DNA from: Gymnorhina tibicen
Taxonomy: Eukaryota; Chordata; Aves; Passeriformes; Artamidae
Direction: 5' to 3'
Length of the DNA stretch: 64,000 bases
Assembly (NCBI GenBank): GCA_013399875.1
Contig: VXAZ01008187.1
Coordinates: 124,577-188,576, forward strand
The position numbers and the translations under genes were made by a program. Below are positions 51,047 to 64,000 of this stretch, piece by piece. The notes under the pieces are model-generated. The model saw nothing but the letters and a program-made list of their open reading frames with translations. It had not been told where the DNA came from and searched no databases. How positions within the stretch are numbered: the stretch's first letter is position 1; every line of letters begins with the position of its first letter.

Positions 51047-54000
51047 AGAGTATTCTGCCAAATCTGGAAATTAAAATAAATGTTAAAATTATTTTATCTA
51101 TTTTGAAATAAAGACAGGGTTCATTCCTCAACAACAATCACATGATATACTGTGCTTTACTAATTTTACATCAATGTAATATATATACACCTTATTCAGA
51201 CAAATAACTCTCCCCTGCAACATCCCTACATCCCTAACACCTGCCTTGTACCCTTTGTACCTAAGATGAACACTCACAATGAAATCTTATCATTTAAAAT
51301 AGAAAACTAGTGCTTGATATGTGTACAGGGGACAGTGGCTAATATTCAGCTGAACTCATATAGTGATGTTAAAATAGACGCAAGAGGAAAAGATCTTTTG
51401 CCTCAGGTTACAGGTGTCTTAATGAAAAGCTGCACTTATTAATAGTCAGCTGGTTTTCAAGCAACAAAGAAACAAACAAACAAAAAGCCATACTAGACCA
51501 GAACAGCTTGTATGGACAAACTATTCATATTAACTAAAACATAATCTTTACATATTTCAACACAACAATACTGTATTATCAGGAAAAGTAAGATAAATTA
51601 CATTTACTGTGAACAAAAAGATGCAAACTTGTAATATCATATTTGTACATGTCAGACTTGGGTCATAAACACCACATGAATCTTTTTCCAGTTTTAACCC
51701 AGATAGATAATACCCCTTAAAATAAAACTTCTTTTACACAATACTTTATCAATGGGTAAGTTTTACAGGATACACAGTAACTTGTTTCCACTTCTGGCAG
51801 CAAGTATAGGCTATTTCTACAGGAAAATGACATGAATTAAATAAGTATTTTCTAAACAAAAGGATTGTCTTCTTGTTAATCTTTTCCAAAAGCTTTAATT
51901 TTGCTTGTCCAAGTAGCCAACTCTTCACCAACTCTTGTTCTGTATTTTATTACTAACACCTTTAGTTTCCCCAAAACAAGAAAGTACATATTTATTTATT
52001 TAATTATTGAATGCCCATGGTTGTTAGTGTCATGATGATATTTCAATGAGGCATTTAGTATACAGACTTTCAGATCAGAGGTCTTTCACCAAACATCACT
52101 TTCAGAGACGTATCTGGCCATATATTCTGAACTTTAAACCCAATACGGTATTTAAGGAAAGCAAAGAAAGAAACTAAAAGGTGTGTTGCAGCAAATGTTT
52201 GAGCTATTTCATGAGCAAGGGAAGAAAATACAGCCGCAAAAAGTTTGGACTAATCACAAAAGGAGGTGCAAATCCTAAGGAAGCTTCAGTGGTGAAAACA
52301 AGAGAGAAATGGAATTTAAAGAATAATTTAAAGAATAATAACAGCAATTAAAACCCCTCCCATAACAACATTTTATAGCTATAGAAGGACTCCTTCACAA
52401 AATACAGCAGGTTTTGAACATCTCTTTCTGAAATTAAAGGTCAAAGACTCTGTCCCATGTTAAGTTCTTAGGAATCAAGAAAAAATTTCTAAAGTAATGT
52501 ATTTGACAAGTTATCAAACCCATTTTTAATTATGTATATTTTAAAAATAATATGCAATGGTTGAGAATAAACTCAGAAATATTTTTAAACTTTCTCCCTT
52601 AGAAATTGTAGTGGTCTTGAAATTACTTTAGCCTTAAGGAGTGTTGGGTTGTTTCAAAAATTCTGTGTATTATTCAAGTTTCGAAAACCTTGGCTATACA
52701 AGATAACAAAAAATTATAAACCCAATTGCTAGGAGAGATTACAGGTTCTCAAAAGTCCTGTTAAACAAGTAAGCTTGGGTTTTAGATATACATTCAGTCT
52801 GTTTTATCAGTCCCAAGTGCATATCAATTAACATTTTTTAAAGTCTTGAAAATGGTTAATTGCTTATATGTCATTGTCATTTTCTTGGTCTGTGCCCTGT
52901 CATGGAAGACTGAACACAGAATTTTTATTAAATTCAGCAAGTCTGTCAACAGCAAATGCATTTTTACCAATAAAATTATTTTAAAATAATGATAAAACTC
53001 AAATTACTTTAAGATTAAGCAGGTGTCACAGATCACTCACAGGAGTTCTAACTTAAGTAACAATACAACCCTCATCCGGAAAAGAAGCAATAAGATTAAA
53101 ACATGAAGACACAGTATTTCAATGTAATAAGCTTAAAATACCACAGGATCAAGACAATGACTGAGAAAAATGTCAACTTAAATCTTGACATAAGAAATGC
53201 TCATTTTACTCCAAGATTTCAGTAATGCCATTTAAATTAATCTATAAGACTTAATGACTCTTTGAATGGAGGACAGAAGCAATTCAGTATTAAGAATTTA
53301 AAGGTCCTTTGTAATTTTCTAAGGGCCCAACTCAACAAAACGTATATGGTCTTGTGGAGATAATCAGCCCTCCATTATCGCCACACAGAACTGGATTTAA
53401 AGTCAAGCTGAATGCCCAAAGTACTGATTGGAGGTTCAATCTTCCATGGAAAGAGAAGAAACAGTAGTACTTGCCTGGCTAGGAGACAGACTTGGATAAG
53501 AACTCTTGCATCACATTTTCTGTGCTTTCTTTCCAACTTCTCAGCCAGAAGTGCTGAGATATACATACTGCATATTTAGCTATACATACTGTATCTCTAG
53601 TCTGGCAGCACTTACAGGCAAGAAAAATCACAAACAATAATCTGGAAAGATGTAATGAAATTGCATAAGACTAAATGATCACAGCAAAAAGAACTCTTCC
53701 CTTGGGTTTCCTGTTACAGGCAGATATAAGAGCTATAAGATCAAGACAATGATCGGTGTCCTGACATTGACAATGATCAATCCTGAGATCAATGACAACT
53801 TGAGCTTTGTCATTAAAATATTGCAGTCTTTGCTCCTACTGTCTCTAAGTATGGGGAAATAAACATGAATGGTCGCAACCAGAAACTATAGCAGTGACAA
53901 GATTATTAACTAAAAAAAGAGGGGTTGTCATCAAGGAATAATGTATAAATACATAAAACATGCTGAAACAGTAGAAACAATTTATACTTGGTTAAGGTTC

Positions 54001-56455
54001 ATATTCCATTGAGTTATATCTATTTGACCACTCCATGATGGCCAGTTTCCTGCATTTTGGTACTCCTCCTGATACATAAAACCTAATGGAATATACATTC
54101 ACATTATATATCTTTTTAAGTCATATGAGATCCAAGCTAGAAGAGGAATTTATTTCATGCCAAAATAGCTAAAGAAAAATTAAAAGGTGACAGACCTGGA
54201 TTCCAGGAAGACTGGGTGGAGAAAGGGATGCAAACTAATTTTTAGAAACAGCAACACAAAGGGACACAGAAAAGTTCTTTTTTTTAAGAATGAAACTCCT
54301 ACAGTTCTTATCTACTATACTACAGGGGCAAAAAGCCATCCAACCCTCAAGCCTTAATGAAGATCTCTATGATTGTTCTTGCTTTTTTTCCCCTACTCTT
54401 GACCACTCTCTGGAAAGTATTATTTGGATTTAACCTCAGAGCCTGCTTTTGACTTTTGGTTCCATTTTCAAACATCTTATGTGTGCAAGTTAAAGCAGGA
54501 TCAAAGCTTCAGAAAGGATGACCTTTTTAAATGATACTGTGAAGGCTCTAGGTCTTTTTCTAGGTAAACAGAAAACAACCAACCAACCAACCACAACAAA
54601 AAAAATATACCCAAAAAACCCCAACGAAACACCAAAACCACAAAACCCCCAATCCCCATCCCCTGTCAAGTAGTTCTTCATATCCCAGGCAGAACTGTCT
54701 CTTCACCACATTTTTATATCCTGACAAATGTCAGTATAAAGTTGACATTCATTACCTTGGCATTTATTTTGAAAACCAGCCATTTCCGAATTTTCTACTT
54801 GGTATTTGCCTATAGCTTTCACTTTACAGATATGAAAACCTGAAAACAGAAATTGAAAGGAAAAATTCCAATTTCCTGGAAATACCTGTCTATGTAAGAA
54901 AATCTACAGAGATGATAATCTTTTACCTGTGCCTCTACTTCAATCTTATCTTCACAAAATGTAAAATATTAGAGAAACCTTGTCCTGTTGTTTACTACTT
55001 ACTACATGATTAAGTCACCTATGCCCATGTACCTGTACACCTTACACATACATCCATTCAAAAAACCACACAGGAACATGTATGTTCATGGCATTTGACT
55101 TTTAGTGAAATAGATTCAACTCAAGTGAAAACTTCTTTCCATTGCTCACAACATGTTTGATTTCATACCAAACTGCAACTTTCTGTCTACAGTCCTTCAA
55201 ATTAAGTTAATGATGTTATGGGCTGACAGTTTCTTTTTTTAAAGTAACACAAAAAAGCAGTTCTTCTTTCTTTAACCCTCCATTTAACTCAAAATAACTG
55301 AACTGTTACCAAAACAAGCCAATTCACCTGCAAGCACAGTCCAAGCTACCCGAAAGGTGAAAGTTTCAGAACCTTATGTGTAAGTGATTTACCTAAACTT
55401 CACAGGAATAGTACTGATATACTTGCAGAAATATCTTTAAACATGTACATAATAGTTTAATCATAACACCTGCACAAGATATTTCTACAAGTAAAATGGT
55501 CATTAAGTCATCATGAACCATTCAAAGGATGGGTGTAAATAAATAACTACAATTAGGAACGTATTCAAAATTCCTTCCTCTGTAATTTCTCAGCAATTTT
55601 TTAAAACTGGTTGATTTCCTGTGAAGCTACAAGAAAAGAACTCATTATAATTCCTGCTACACACTTGAGAAAACAAGTATCACAAGACAAAACTGTGGGA
55701 CAGCCGGAAGGACTAAATATATACAGTTTCCAGACCAACTCTCTGTCTGTTCTATCATGATGTGATTTAATATTGCAGCTGAAGAAAGGAGACTGTGCAA
55801 AGCAGCAAGAGAAGGGTTTCTCCAGAATGTCAGTACTTGTCTTTTTCCTACATGTAAAAGACATTAGTAAATATCAGCATACAAATGCATTCTATCTCAG
55901 AGTAACAGTTCATCAGCCTCATCTGCAATGGTGACCCCTATAAGCTTCACAACACAGAGTAACAGATCGTCTGAACACTGTAAATATTAATCACGTGTTT
56001 CCCACTCATCTGCCCTCCTGAGTGCCCGACGGTATTTGCACACATCAAATGCTACAGAATTGTAACAATCTGCATTGCCCGCTTCACTGCACCTATCCCA
56101 CACACCAGACTAGAAAAAAACGAGGATAGTTTTAAGAGCCATTTTGGGGCGGGGGGAAGTAATCCAGTTAAATTTACTTTAATAGCGCTGTCAAGAAAGG
56201 GGCAGGTAGGAAAGCCACGGACTTTCTTAGGACTGCAAGAGAAACTAAGAGATCCCAGCTCTCGTGATCCCATAGAAGCTATTTATAAATAAGCAGCCAG
56301 AGAGCAGACGAGATGCTGATGAAGACCAAACAGATCCCTTCCCTACAGTCTTGAGTTAGTGGTTTTATTTTGTAATCCACTCGGCTGCGACAGAGCCACT
56401 GCGGGGAACCGAGCAGATGGGCAGAGCGGTGGGCAAGCGAACGAAAGAATATTAC
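51047..56455 (-). other. FMN1: FMN1 intron 1, promoter-proximal part
   Basis: AT-rich intron leading back to the donor GTAATA at 56455-56450. It includes AACC/A-rich low-complexity sequence at about 54576-54660. No gene or clear repeat otherwise. Confidence 0.6.
54576..54660. repeat. A/C-rich low-complexity tract
   Basis: It begins with AACC units (CAACCAACCAACCAACCAC) and continues as irregular A and C runs with almost no G or T. The minus-strand open frame over it is a product of composition. Confidence 0.85.
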
Positions 56456-56870
56456 CTTGCGAGAAGCAGCGCGCCGGGTCGCGATGCTCCTGCTGCTGTT
56501 TCAGGCGCAGGGGAGGACACGGGATGCCGAGCGGCCGCAGAGCTGCAGCTGCCCCGTGCTATTCCCGGCCGCCCCCGCCTCCTCCCCCGGCGGCCGCCGA
56601 CGCCGTTGCCCCCTCCCGGATCGCTCCCGTCGCGGGGCGCGCGCCCCACCGCTCCCTCCCGCGGGGCGGGACTGACGGGCCGGCTGGCCAATCGGCGGGC
56701 TGCGCGGCTGGACACTGACCAATCGGCGGGNGCGCCGCGCCGGGCCCGTCCTCGTGCGGGAGCGCAGCGGGGCCCGCGGGGCCGCCGCTCCTGGGGCGAG
56801 GATTCCTGCTGCTTGAGGTGTCAGAAACACTCTCCGGCAAAGCGTGGGGCTGAGGGAAGCTAACGCATCA
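56456..56870 (-). promoter_or_regulatory. FMN1: CpG-island promoter and probable non-coding exon 1 of FMN1
   Basis: A dense CpG-rich block of about 0.4 kb in an AT-rich setting. On the minus strand it contains a near-consensus splice donor, GCAAG|GTAATA, with the exon's last base at 56456. That is what a non-coding first exon spliced to 44294 would need. A GC box GGGGCGGG lies at 56663-56670 and two CCAAT motifs lie further upstream. If the CCAAT boxes sit at their usual 60-100 bp from the start site, transcription would begin near 56.60-56.64 kb. The long open frames here arise from lack of stops in GC-rich DNA. A single N is at 56731. Confidence 0.75.
56688..56723. promoter_or_regulatory. 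Two CCAAT boxes in repeated CCAATCGGCGGG context
   Basis: CCAATCGGCGGG occurs at 56688-56699 and again at 56719-56730, 31 bp apart (about three helical turns). Paired CCAAT boxes at this spacing are typical NF-Y promoter elements. They may serve FMN1 on the minus strand or a bidirectional start. Confidence 0.7.
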
Positions 56871-59800
56871 CGGCATCAGCCTGCTTATTTTTGTCGCTAA
56901 CTGCTGTTGCATAATCCGTCAAATCTGTTCTCCTGGAAGAGCATCGTTGCCAATCGTCGCTACCGCTCACCACAGTAATTGCAATACAGCCCTCAAGCAA
57001 GCCAGACTAACTCTGAACTGCAACATTAGAGGACAAGAAATCCTTTCCTTTACTCCTAACACTGCTAGAAAAGGTAGATCAGAATACAAGCTGCAGTGCT
57101 AAACCATCTCATGAAATACCTTGCTATTTCAAGGGACAGAATTTTAGGTGGAGCAAGGACTTAGTTTATTGGTCTGAACATTACTTTTCTGCAAGTAATC
57201 TTCCTACTAGTCTTCCCTGAAAGTTCTCTGTTCCGAAAGGCACTATATAGGAAGAAAATGGCTTTTGCAATAACGACTTAGGTAAAAATAAGAGACAATT
57301 CAGAAGTAACAGAGTTAGGGTTAAGATATTTCCAGTAACAGACACAGCTGGGAGAAAGAAATTATCTTGTCATTTCTATGGGCATTTAAGACCCTTGTCT
57401 GTATTCAAATATTGCACCAAAATACTTTTTATCACTGTAACTTGTAGCCTCCTGAAAATGTCACATTTCGTTCTGCTTCATGAATTAGTTTATTAAATTT
57501 TTTATTATCTCACTGTGCAGATCCTTCATAAATAATTATGGTCTTACTGAACTTAAACAGAAAACATCTACCTGTATTTGAAATACTAGGGGTTATCAGA
57601 TTCTTATCCCTTTAGACCACTCACATCTTCCTTTCCTTTTGAAAATGTAAAAAATTAGTTTTTCTACTTTTTACCTGAAATTTTTTGACCATCATCTGGT
57701 CACCAATACAAGTACTAGCTCATACTCTGCGTGTTGAGACATGTCTGCAGACTAGGGAATGGAAAATACCCTGGCTGAAAGTAAGTCTTGCTCTTCTGAT
57801 GTTTAATACTTTCAAACAAAGATTAACAATTACTTTCTTAGTAACTTCATTTTGCAAACACGTGATTTATGTGGAAACAGAGTTCACAGAAAGCAACCAA
57901 CATGAAATGATTATGTCAGGCTGGGCTGAAATGTAGGGCACACTGAGAGCAAAACCTAATCTCTGAGAGGTTTCCACTTCATCTGCACTCATCTGCGTAA
58001 TCAGCTTTTCATCTTGTCATAGGATAAATGCAACCTGCCTTCTGCTTCATTTACCCTATATAGAACACTAGTATAGATTTGTATAAAGCAAGCGGTAAGA
58101 GCTTGTGTAGAAGTGTATTCGGAAAGGAGCTTGAAACCATTCAATTTTTAAGGGAAATTGAAGGTTGGAAATCATCTATTTGCTAAGTTAATACACTAAT
58201 TAGAACTGAAAGCTATTCACTACATCCAGTATGCAAACTGACCCTGCCTTAGATAAAACAACCTTTACTTTCAGCCACTGTTTCATTTCTTAATCTGTGA
58301 CTTTGTATATGATAATAAGCAATACCTGTTGTTTAAACCTTCCAGTAGCTTTTATAAACTGCTAAATTCCAGTGAATAACCCAAGCTGTTGAGTGGAACT
58401 AGTGTTATTATCACTCCTTTCAGTCTCAGTTCCTCTGAGTGTGGAAGGCTCATACAAGTGAAGACCTTAATGGAATGAGTAACAACCTCCTGTTCAGGCT
58501 GCTCCTTTATTTGGAAAATCACCAGAAATCATAGCTAACCATCAACGAAACACTTTCCCAAAAATGTTCACAGAAGTAATGTCTGATTGGCTTTGATGTC
58601 TGACAACCTAACTCTAAACTAAGTTCTAAAGATTAACAATGAGGATACAGGCTGGCCAACTACATATTTATGATTCTTTGTGCTCTTCTCTCAAAGGATG
58701 AATATTTTTCTCTATTATTGTCAGAAACATGTTCATGAAGATGTATGAGTAATCTACAGGTACATGAAGAAAATATGAACTGGGTAATGCAAAAAGGGGA
58801 GTAGGAAATATATCACAGCTTGCTACCAAAGCAATTGTTACCAGTACATTTGCACTTAAAGAACTTATCATGCATAAGCCAACTTTATTTTCCCTTTTTT
58901 TCCCCCCATACCTGCAGAAAATTCTCATCCCTGATCAGGTATTTCAATCTTTTAATATGTTTATTTTCTTGTCTTAAAATTGCACATCAGAGCTGACACT
59001 TCCACATAACAGGGATATAAGATTTAATATTTCCATCTTTAAATAAATACTTCGAATTCCCAATAAATGCAGCTCCATTATGCAACACTTAATTGTCTAC
59101 TTGTATTTGCATGGCCACTTTTGTACCAAAAAGACTTAAATCTATTCCAGACTTGTTTAGAAACATGAATTGAATATATTTATGGCATAGCAAATACACC
59201 CAGAACTCTTTATTCTTCAGTTCCTCCTACTGCACCCTCTCAAATCTCCCTAGTGTCATCATCCCATATTCTTCAATCCATAACATCCCATGCCTTGAAA
59301 CAGCAACATAAGCCATCATTCCAGGAATACCATGCACTAACTACTACTTCAGATTCTGATCCCTTCAGTCCCAGCTGCCAGCTTTATTCTCATATCTAAA
59401 ACTCAGTAGAGACTCCACTCAACAATAATGAGAACAAATTTTGAAATTTTATTGAATCCTTAATGGGACCAATTACAATTTTGGCATAATTGTCTGACAT
59501 AATGGATAGGCAAAGAAAAAAACAAACACAAAACCCCCCATCTAGTTAAGTGTAAGAAACCGTCTGTTTTCTTAAAAATTATTAAAATAAGCGGAATTAG
59601 AATTGTATGACCTTGATTAATTTGTATTTTCATACAGAGAAAAAAGCAATAACACTGTTTATATGAACAACATAAATGCAAATATATTGAAATGCATGTT
59701 TAAAATGGATTGGATGGAGGGGTTTTCAGCAGTGCTTTTTTTTTGTCTCTGCAACATATACTGCATTGTGTTAATTTGGTTTATTCATAGACTCTTTACC

Positions 59801-62800
59801 TGAAAGCATCTAATACCGAAATATTATAGTTTACATTAGCAATCCATTATATACGTCAATATCAAAGATTTTATCCTAATGAGAAATACAGATTTGCCTG
59901 TTTCAAATTATACCAAATCACCCAAATGATTAAGTAACTTTGGCCAAAATGGCTTTTTCTCTGATTAATAAAATGGAACTTCAAAAGACAGCAGAGGAGA
60001 ATCTTTGTAATTTTCAAAATCCTGTATGTGTGACTTTGAAGTGCTGCCAACTCTTGCCATTAAATGACCTGCTTTTGGACAAGGGGAAGCCAATCTTACA
60101 ACAAATGCAAGTGTGTGCATGCAAAATTCTGAGAGCAGGATGAAAAATTACTTATCTTTATGGGAAAAGAACATGATCAGGATTGTCACAGAAAGCAGAC
60201 AGAATGTTACAGGAAACAATGTAGAAAGTTTCTCTGGAAATGAGTATGTATTTAAGTGGCTAAAACTGCTAAAGGTGAAGTAGTAGGATCAGTTTCATCA
60301 GTACATTGATATTAAGGTATTGTCTGACAGGCTTAAGTACAAGAAGAAAATTAAGGGAACTGGCGACAACTAAATTTTCAAAATAAAATTATACCAAGAA
60401 AAAAATCTCTTTATTTGCATACTGTATTCTGTAAACAAATGCATGGAAACATCATACATTCTCTAATGATTATAAATACAGACTACTTGTCTGTTATTTG
60501 AAAAACTGTTTGGCATATACTACTTACCAACAGATTTACATGAAGCTATTACACCAACAAATCCTTATAAAATCATTAAAATTGGCATAACTTCTCTTCA
60601 TGGAAACTAAACACTAAGATTATGAAATAAGTGTGTGTGTGTGTAAATACTTTCTGGGAAAGATTAACAGCAACTGTAGATAGAGCCTTTATTTAGGCTA
60701 GTAGTGGAATTCCGTGTCAAAAAAAAAAAAATTGGAAAAGAAAAAGAAGGTAGTGTATAATGACAAGATATGTGTATCAGTTATACTGGTTGAAAGACTG
60801 TGGAGGCAAACTCCCCTCAGAAATGGTCTGAAGGATAAATGAATCTTGGGACAGTAGAAAATCATTATCACTCCTCTCTCCTTCTCTCGTTCTCTTTCTG
60901 ATACATGTACTATTTTACAGTCACTAATGAATCTAGAATAAAACGTAACAATACAGGTACATTTCCTCAAGCAGAATGGGTTCAGATTGTTTAGAGATGT
61001 TAAAAGCTGTAACTAAAAGCTCAATTTCAGTATGCTGAAAGGTTACATTCAAAATACAGGCTTCATGGAAAACTGTGCAGAGCATGAGTGGAGAGTCTCT
61101 TGGTTTCCATGTCAGTCTCAGCACACTAATCTATATGCCGATACAAGCAATTCAGACTTCTGTCTCCAGTAGGCACTTTAACATTTTTGTACTTGATGTA
61201 TATGCTACCATTTAACATTTAAAAAGTCAGGAGACAAAATAAAGAGACCAAAATAATAACAAAAGCTTACTTAACAGATACAGCATATCTTAAAAATGCT
61301 TACTTAAGAAAAAACATGAACACTCAATGATCCAATGTTTTTAATATAAAACATCTGGCAGTTCAGCACACTAAAAAGAAACGTAGGAAAATAATCAATG
61401 ATTTTCTATCTATATCAGAGGTTTTAGACACATGTCAACCAGATGCAATCAAGCAACAGTAGAATTAATTAGATGCAAAGTCATAATTCTTCAGGCCTAG
61501 TAGTCTGAAGGAAAAGGTGCAGGAAAAGAATAAAAGCAATCTATGTACAAAAACCAGTTACACCTTTTCTAAAACATGTGTTGAGCAGCATTGTATGAAA
61601 CTAATTGCAAAATAAGTTCAGAACCATACAATGGCTCTTGCAACCTTTCTGAAGATAACTGAACTTCAGCTGGTTTTGGTAATCTGAAGGTGCTTTGCAA
61701 AATTTAATTAAACTATTACCTAGTGAGAATCTCAGTTTCAGGCTTTGATGAGTCAAAGAACATTCTAAGGGAAAGTTGCATGTCTAAGATCACCACAAAT
61801 AAGGGACTGAGATGAAAAAGCCAAATCTCTGCCTATTTTGCAAAGATGGACTACTACTTCTTCCTATATAATGCAGAAAAAACCTGTTATTCCAAACAGT
61901 TACAGGACTAGACCATGATGTAATACTGTCAGACCACAATTAGCTACTAAGCTTAGATCCAGTCTTTATGAAAAAACCTTTATTTCAAACAATTTTCTCT
62001 TTAGGTCTGTGGGGTTTTTTTCTCAATTTACTCAGAAAAAAAAAGAAATCACACATTCAGCTGCTCTGCAAGCACTATACATATTTGGAAGGAGAAAAAC
62101 ACAGATAACCTTGCATGATTTAATCACATGAGCCACTTCATAAACTGATCATATGAGTTTGACATTTCTCATAAGAATATTTAGCTTAGAAAAGAAGTAG
62201 TTTAATTTGCTGAAAGTTACTAAGAAATATTTTATTTACAACCATCATTTATGTAGTCTCACCAAAATAAATCCCAAAGTTCAAATGCTTCAGACATTTA
62301 ATGACTGCATTTCATGAAATTCTGTCTCTAATCTGAACTTTTTGTAACTGTCTGATGCTGACCAGACTTGGCACGCACACTGTCTACAAAAGAGCAGAGC
62401 ATGCCAAGTCTAAGGCAGCAGAGAGCAACACAATTTATAGTCCCAATTATTCCAGGAAGAGGACTCACATGTAGCAGTGGTACTAGTCTTTCAAATGCTA
62501 ATTAATTTACCTTCAAATTCTAAGCAGTTGGAAGCTTTGCAATCCTAACAGATTTGAACACAGTGGTTACAATGTTAAGTAGGATAATCAGCTGACAGTC
62601 ATCAGTCTGACTTTGTTAAAAATTTTAGTTTAGCTGTAGCATAACATTTCCATGGCCTTGAATGCCATGGAATTCCCCATTCCCCCAGCTATAACTTGGG
62701 TAAATTTTGTATCTTTTTGAAGTAATATTAATCTTTGGATGTAGAAGGCATGAAAATGTATAGTTCCCGTGATTTAAGTAACATTCTTATTTTAAAAAAG

Positions 62801-64000
62801 GCTTCTACATATTTATATTTAAAATATAGGCTTATAAGCAATATTACACCTATGTATTTCGACATACAATATAAAATAAGATACTGACGTATCTTGAAAT
62901 AGGCTCAGTGACCAACAGATTAAAAAAATATTAAAAAGCTGAAAGGTTTATTTGCATAGTATTTGCATGGTGAAAAAAAAAGCAAACTACGAAGTCCTGC
63001 TTTGATAGTGGGGGAAAGACAGTCAGTGTAGAATTCAGCTTCTGCAACGGGATTTAATCGTTGAGCTTTGAAGTAAGCTGAATCTGTATATGGACAGTAA
63101 GGGTATACTTAGTCTATGAGCAGGTAAAATGAAAGAATAAACTGTGAGTGCTTGAAATTAATTGTCATGGGCAAATGGTCTCTCATTCAGAAACATTCAT
63201 GATAGCTGCTCTTTATTAAGAATTTGAAAAGATCACAATGGATTTTATGGGTAAAAGGCACACTCTGAAACGGAAAAAATAACCTATTTTACTCATACAA
63301 GCCAGTTATTTCCTCAAAGTTAGTGGTGTAATATTTATGTGCTCAAAAGTACATAACAGTGAGGGACTGGTCATTAGGTATATCTACTCAGCAGTAGTTT
63401 AATCATGTAAAAATATTAGAATAGCAAACTTTTGGGTGAAGAATTCAACTTAAGGGCCCTAATATCCAACTTGGCCCCTGAAAATAGGATTTAAAACCAG
63501 TATGAGTAATAACAGCAATCTAACCTCTTATCCAAAATCACTTTCCAGCATAAAGCACAAACATGTCAAAACGGTATATGTCATAAAAACACTGGAAGAC
63601 AGATCCTATAGTAGGATCACACTTTCTGTTGTTAAAAACTGCCACATAGTAACTTGTTTTCACTGAAGTCTACTTGACAAGAAATGCCAGGGTTAGCTAT
63701 GTGCAAGCTTCCTAGATTAATAAACGAATTGAAATATGCCCTCAACCCCCGAATGTGCAAAAAGCATTTAGAAGCTGTTGAAATTTTGAATGTATTTTTC
63801 TTCTGTTGCATGCACTAAAAAGTTCCTCATGCATTTTTCAAAATATTTTCATATATTAATTGCATAGTTGCAGTTTGATGCTCTAGAAAATTCCACAAGT
63901 TTTCATCTGGGACAAAAAATATTCAAATACTCATAGCAGAAGAAGGATACCAAAAGTGGTTATTTCTGTAAGCACATTGTATAGATGTAAGATACCACAG
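56871..64000. other. Region upstream of FMN1, no gene seen
   Basis: AT-rich sequence 5' of the CpG promoter. I find no exon, RNA gene or clear retrotransposon. Small items are a GT run at about 60632-60644, an A run at 60720-60731, and an inverted repeat TTCCATGG/CCATGGAA at 62648-62672. In vertebrates the neighbour on this side is RYR3 in divergent orientation, but no RYR3 coding sequence is recognisable here. Confidence 0.55.

Noticed and set aside
54490..54681. Minus-strand hydrophobic small ORF
   Set aside because: It is the reverse reading of an A/C-rich low-complexity tract, and its apparent membrane segment is a compositional artefact.
56359..56863. Several 70-148 codon open frames on both strands in the CpG block
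   Set aside because: They overlap in several frames at once and consist of Arg/Ala/Gly/Pro-rich low-complexity sequence. This is expected from GC-rich DNA and matches no family, including the RYR3 N-terminus.

Overview
The window is vertebrate nuclear DNA, almost certainly from a bird and probably a passerine. Evidence for a bird: several 5'-truncated CR1 LINE copies ending in the ATTCTATGATTCT-type tail, and an avian endogenous-retrovirus solo LTR. Evidence for a passerine: a tRNA-Ile-headed, CR1-tailed SINE at about 50.9 kb that matches the TguSINE1 type. Coding density is very low. Most of the window is AT-rich intron and intergenic DNA.

The only gene I can support is FMN1 (formin-1, the 'limb deformity' gene), on the minus strand. 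It is seen from its 5' side, with transcription running from high to low coordinates. The pieces in transcription order are: (1) a CpG-island promoter with two CCAAT boxes and a probable non-coding exon ending in a good splice donor at 56456; (2) a 12.2 kb intron carrying a CR1 copy and the SINE; (3) exon 44294-42281, with a uAUG-rich leader and 629 full codons of the long-isoform N-terminus (starts MEGTH); (4) a 26.4 kb intron with CR1 fragments, a solo LTR and a gutted LTR; (5) a 176-bp exon 15842-15667; (6) a second CpG-rich, promoter-like region at 7.65-8.45 kb, interrupted by a 141-N assembly gap; (7) a large alternative first coding exon, 7584-6214, encoding the 457-residue acidic N-terminus of the shorter 'LD' formin isoforms. 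The formin FH1/FH2 exons are not seen here and should lie beyond coordinate 1.

The two N-termini are designed to be alternatives. Exon 15842-15667 and exon 7584-6214 both end exactly at phase 0, so each can join the same downstream exon. I placed exon ends by matching remembered mammalian formin-1 protein to the reading frames and then checking that splice sites and phases close. All three junctions closed consistently.

From about 56.9 kb to the end I see no gene. By known vertebrate synteny this would be the FMN1-RYR3 intergenic interval, but no RYR3 exon is visible. I found no new system such as a defence, mobile or RNA system. The points worth a second look are the dual-promoter structure, tandem NAGNAG acceptors, the uAUG-dense leader, a possible in-frame fusion of the two N-termini, the SINE, an LTR reduced to its two ends, and a few unusually perfect palindromes.
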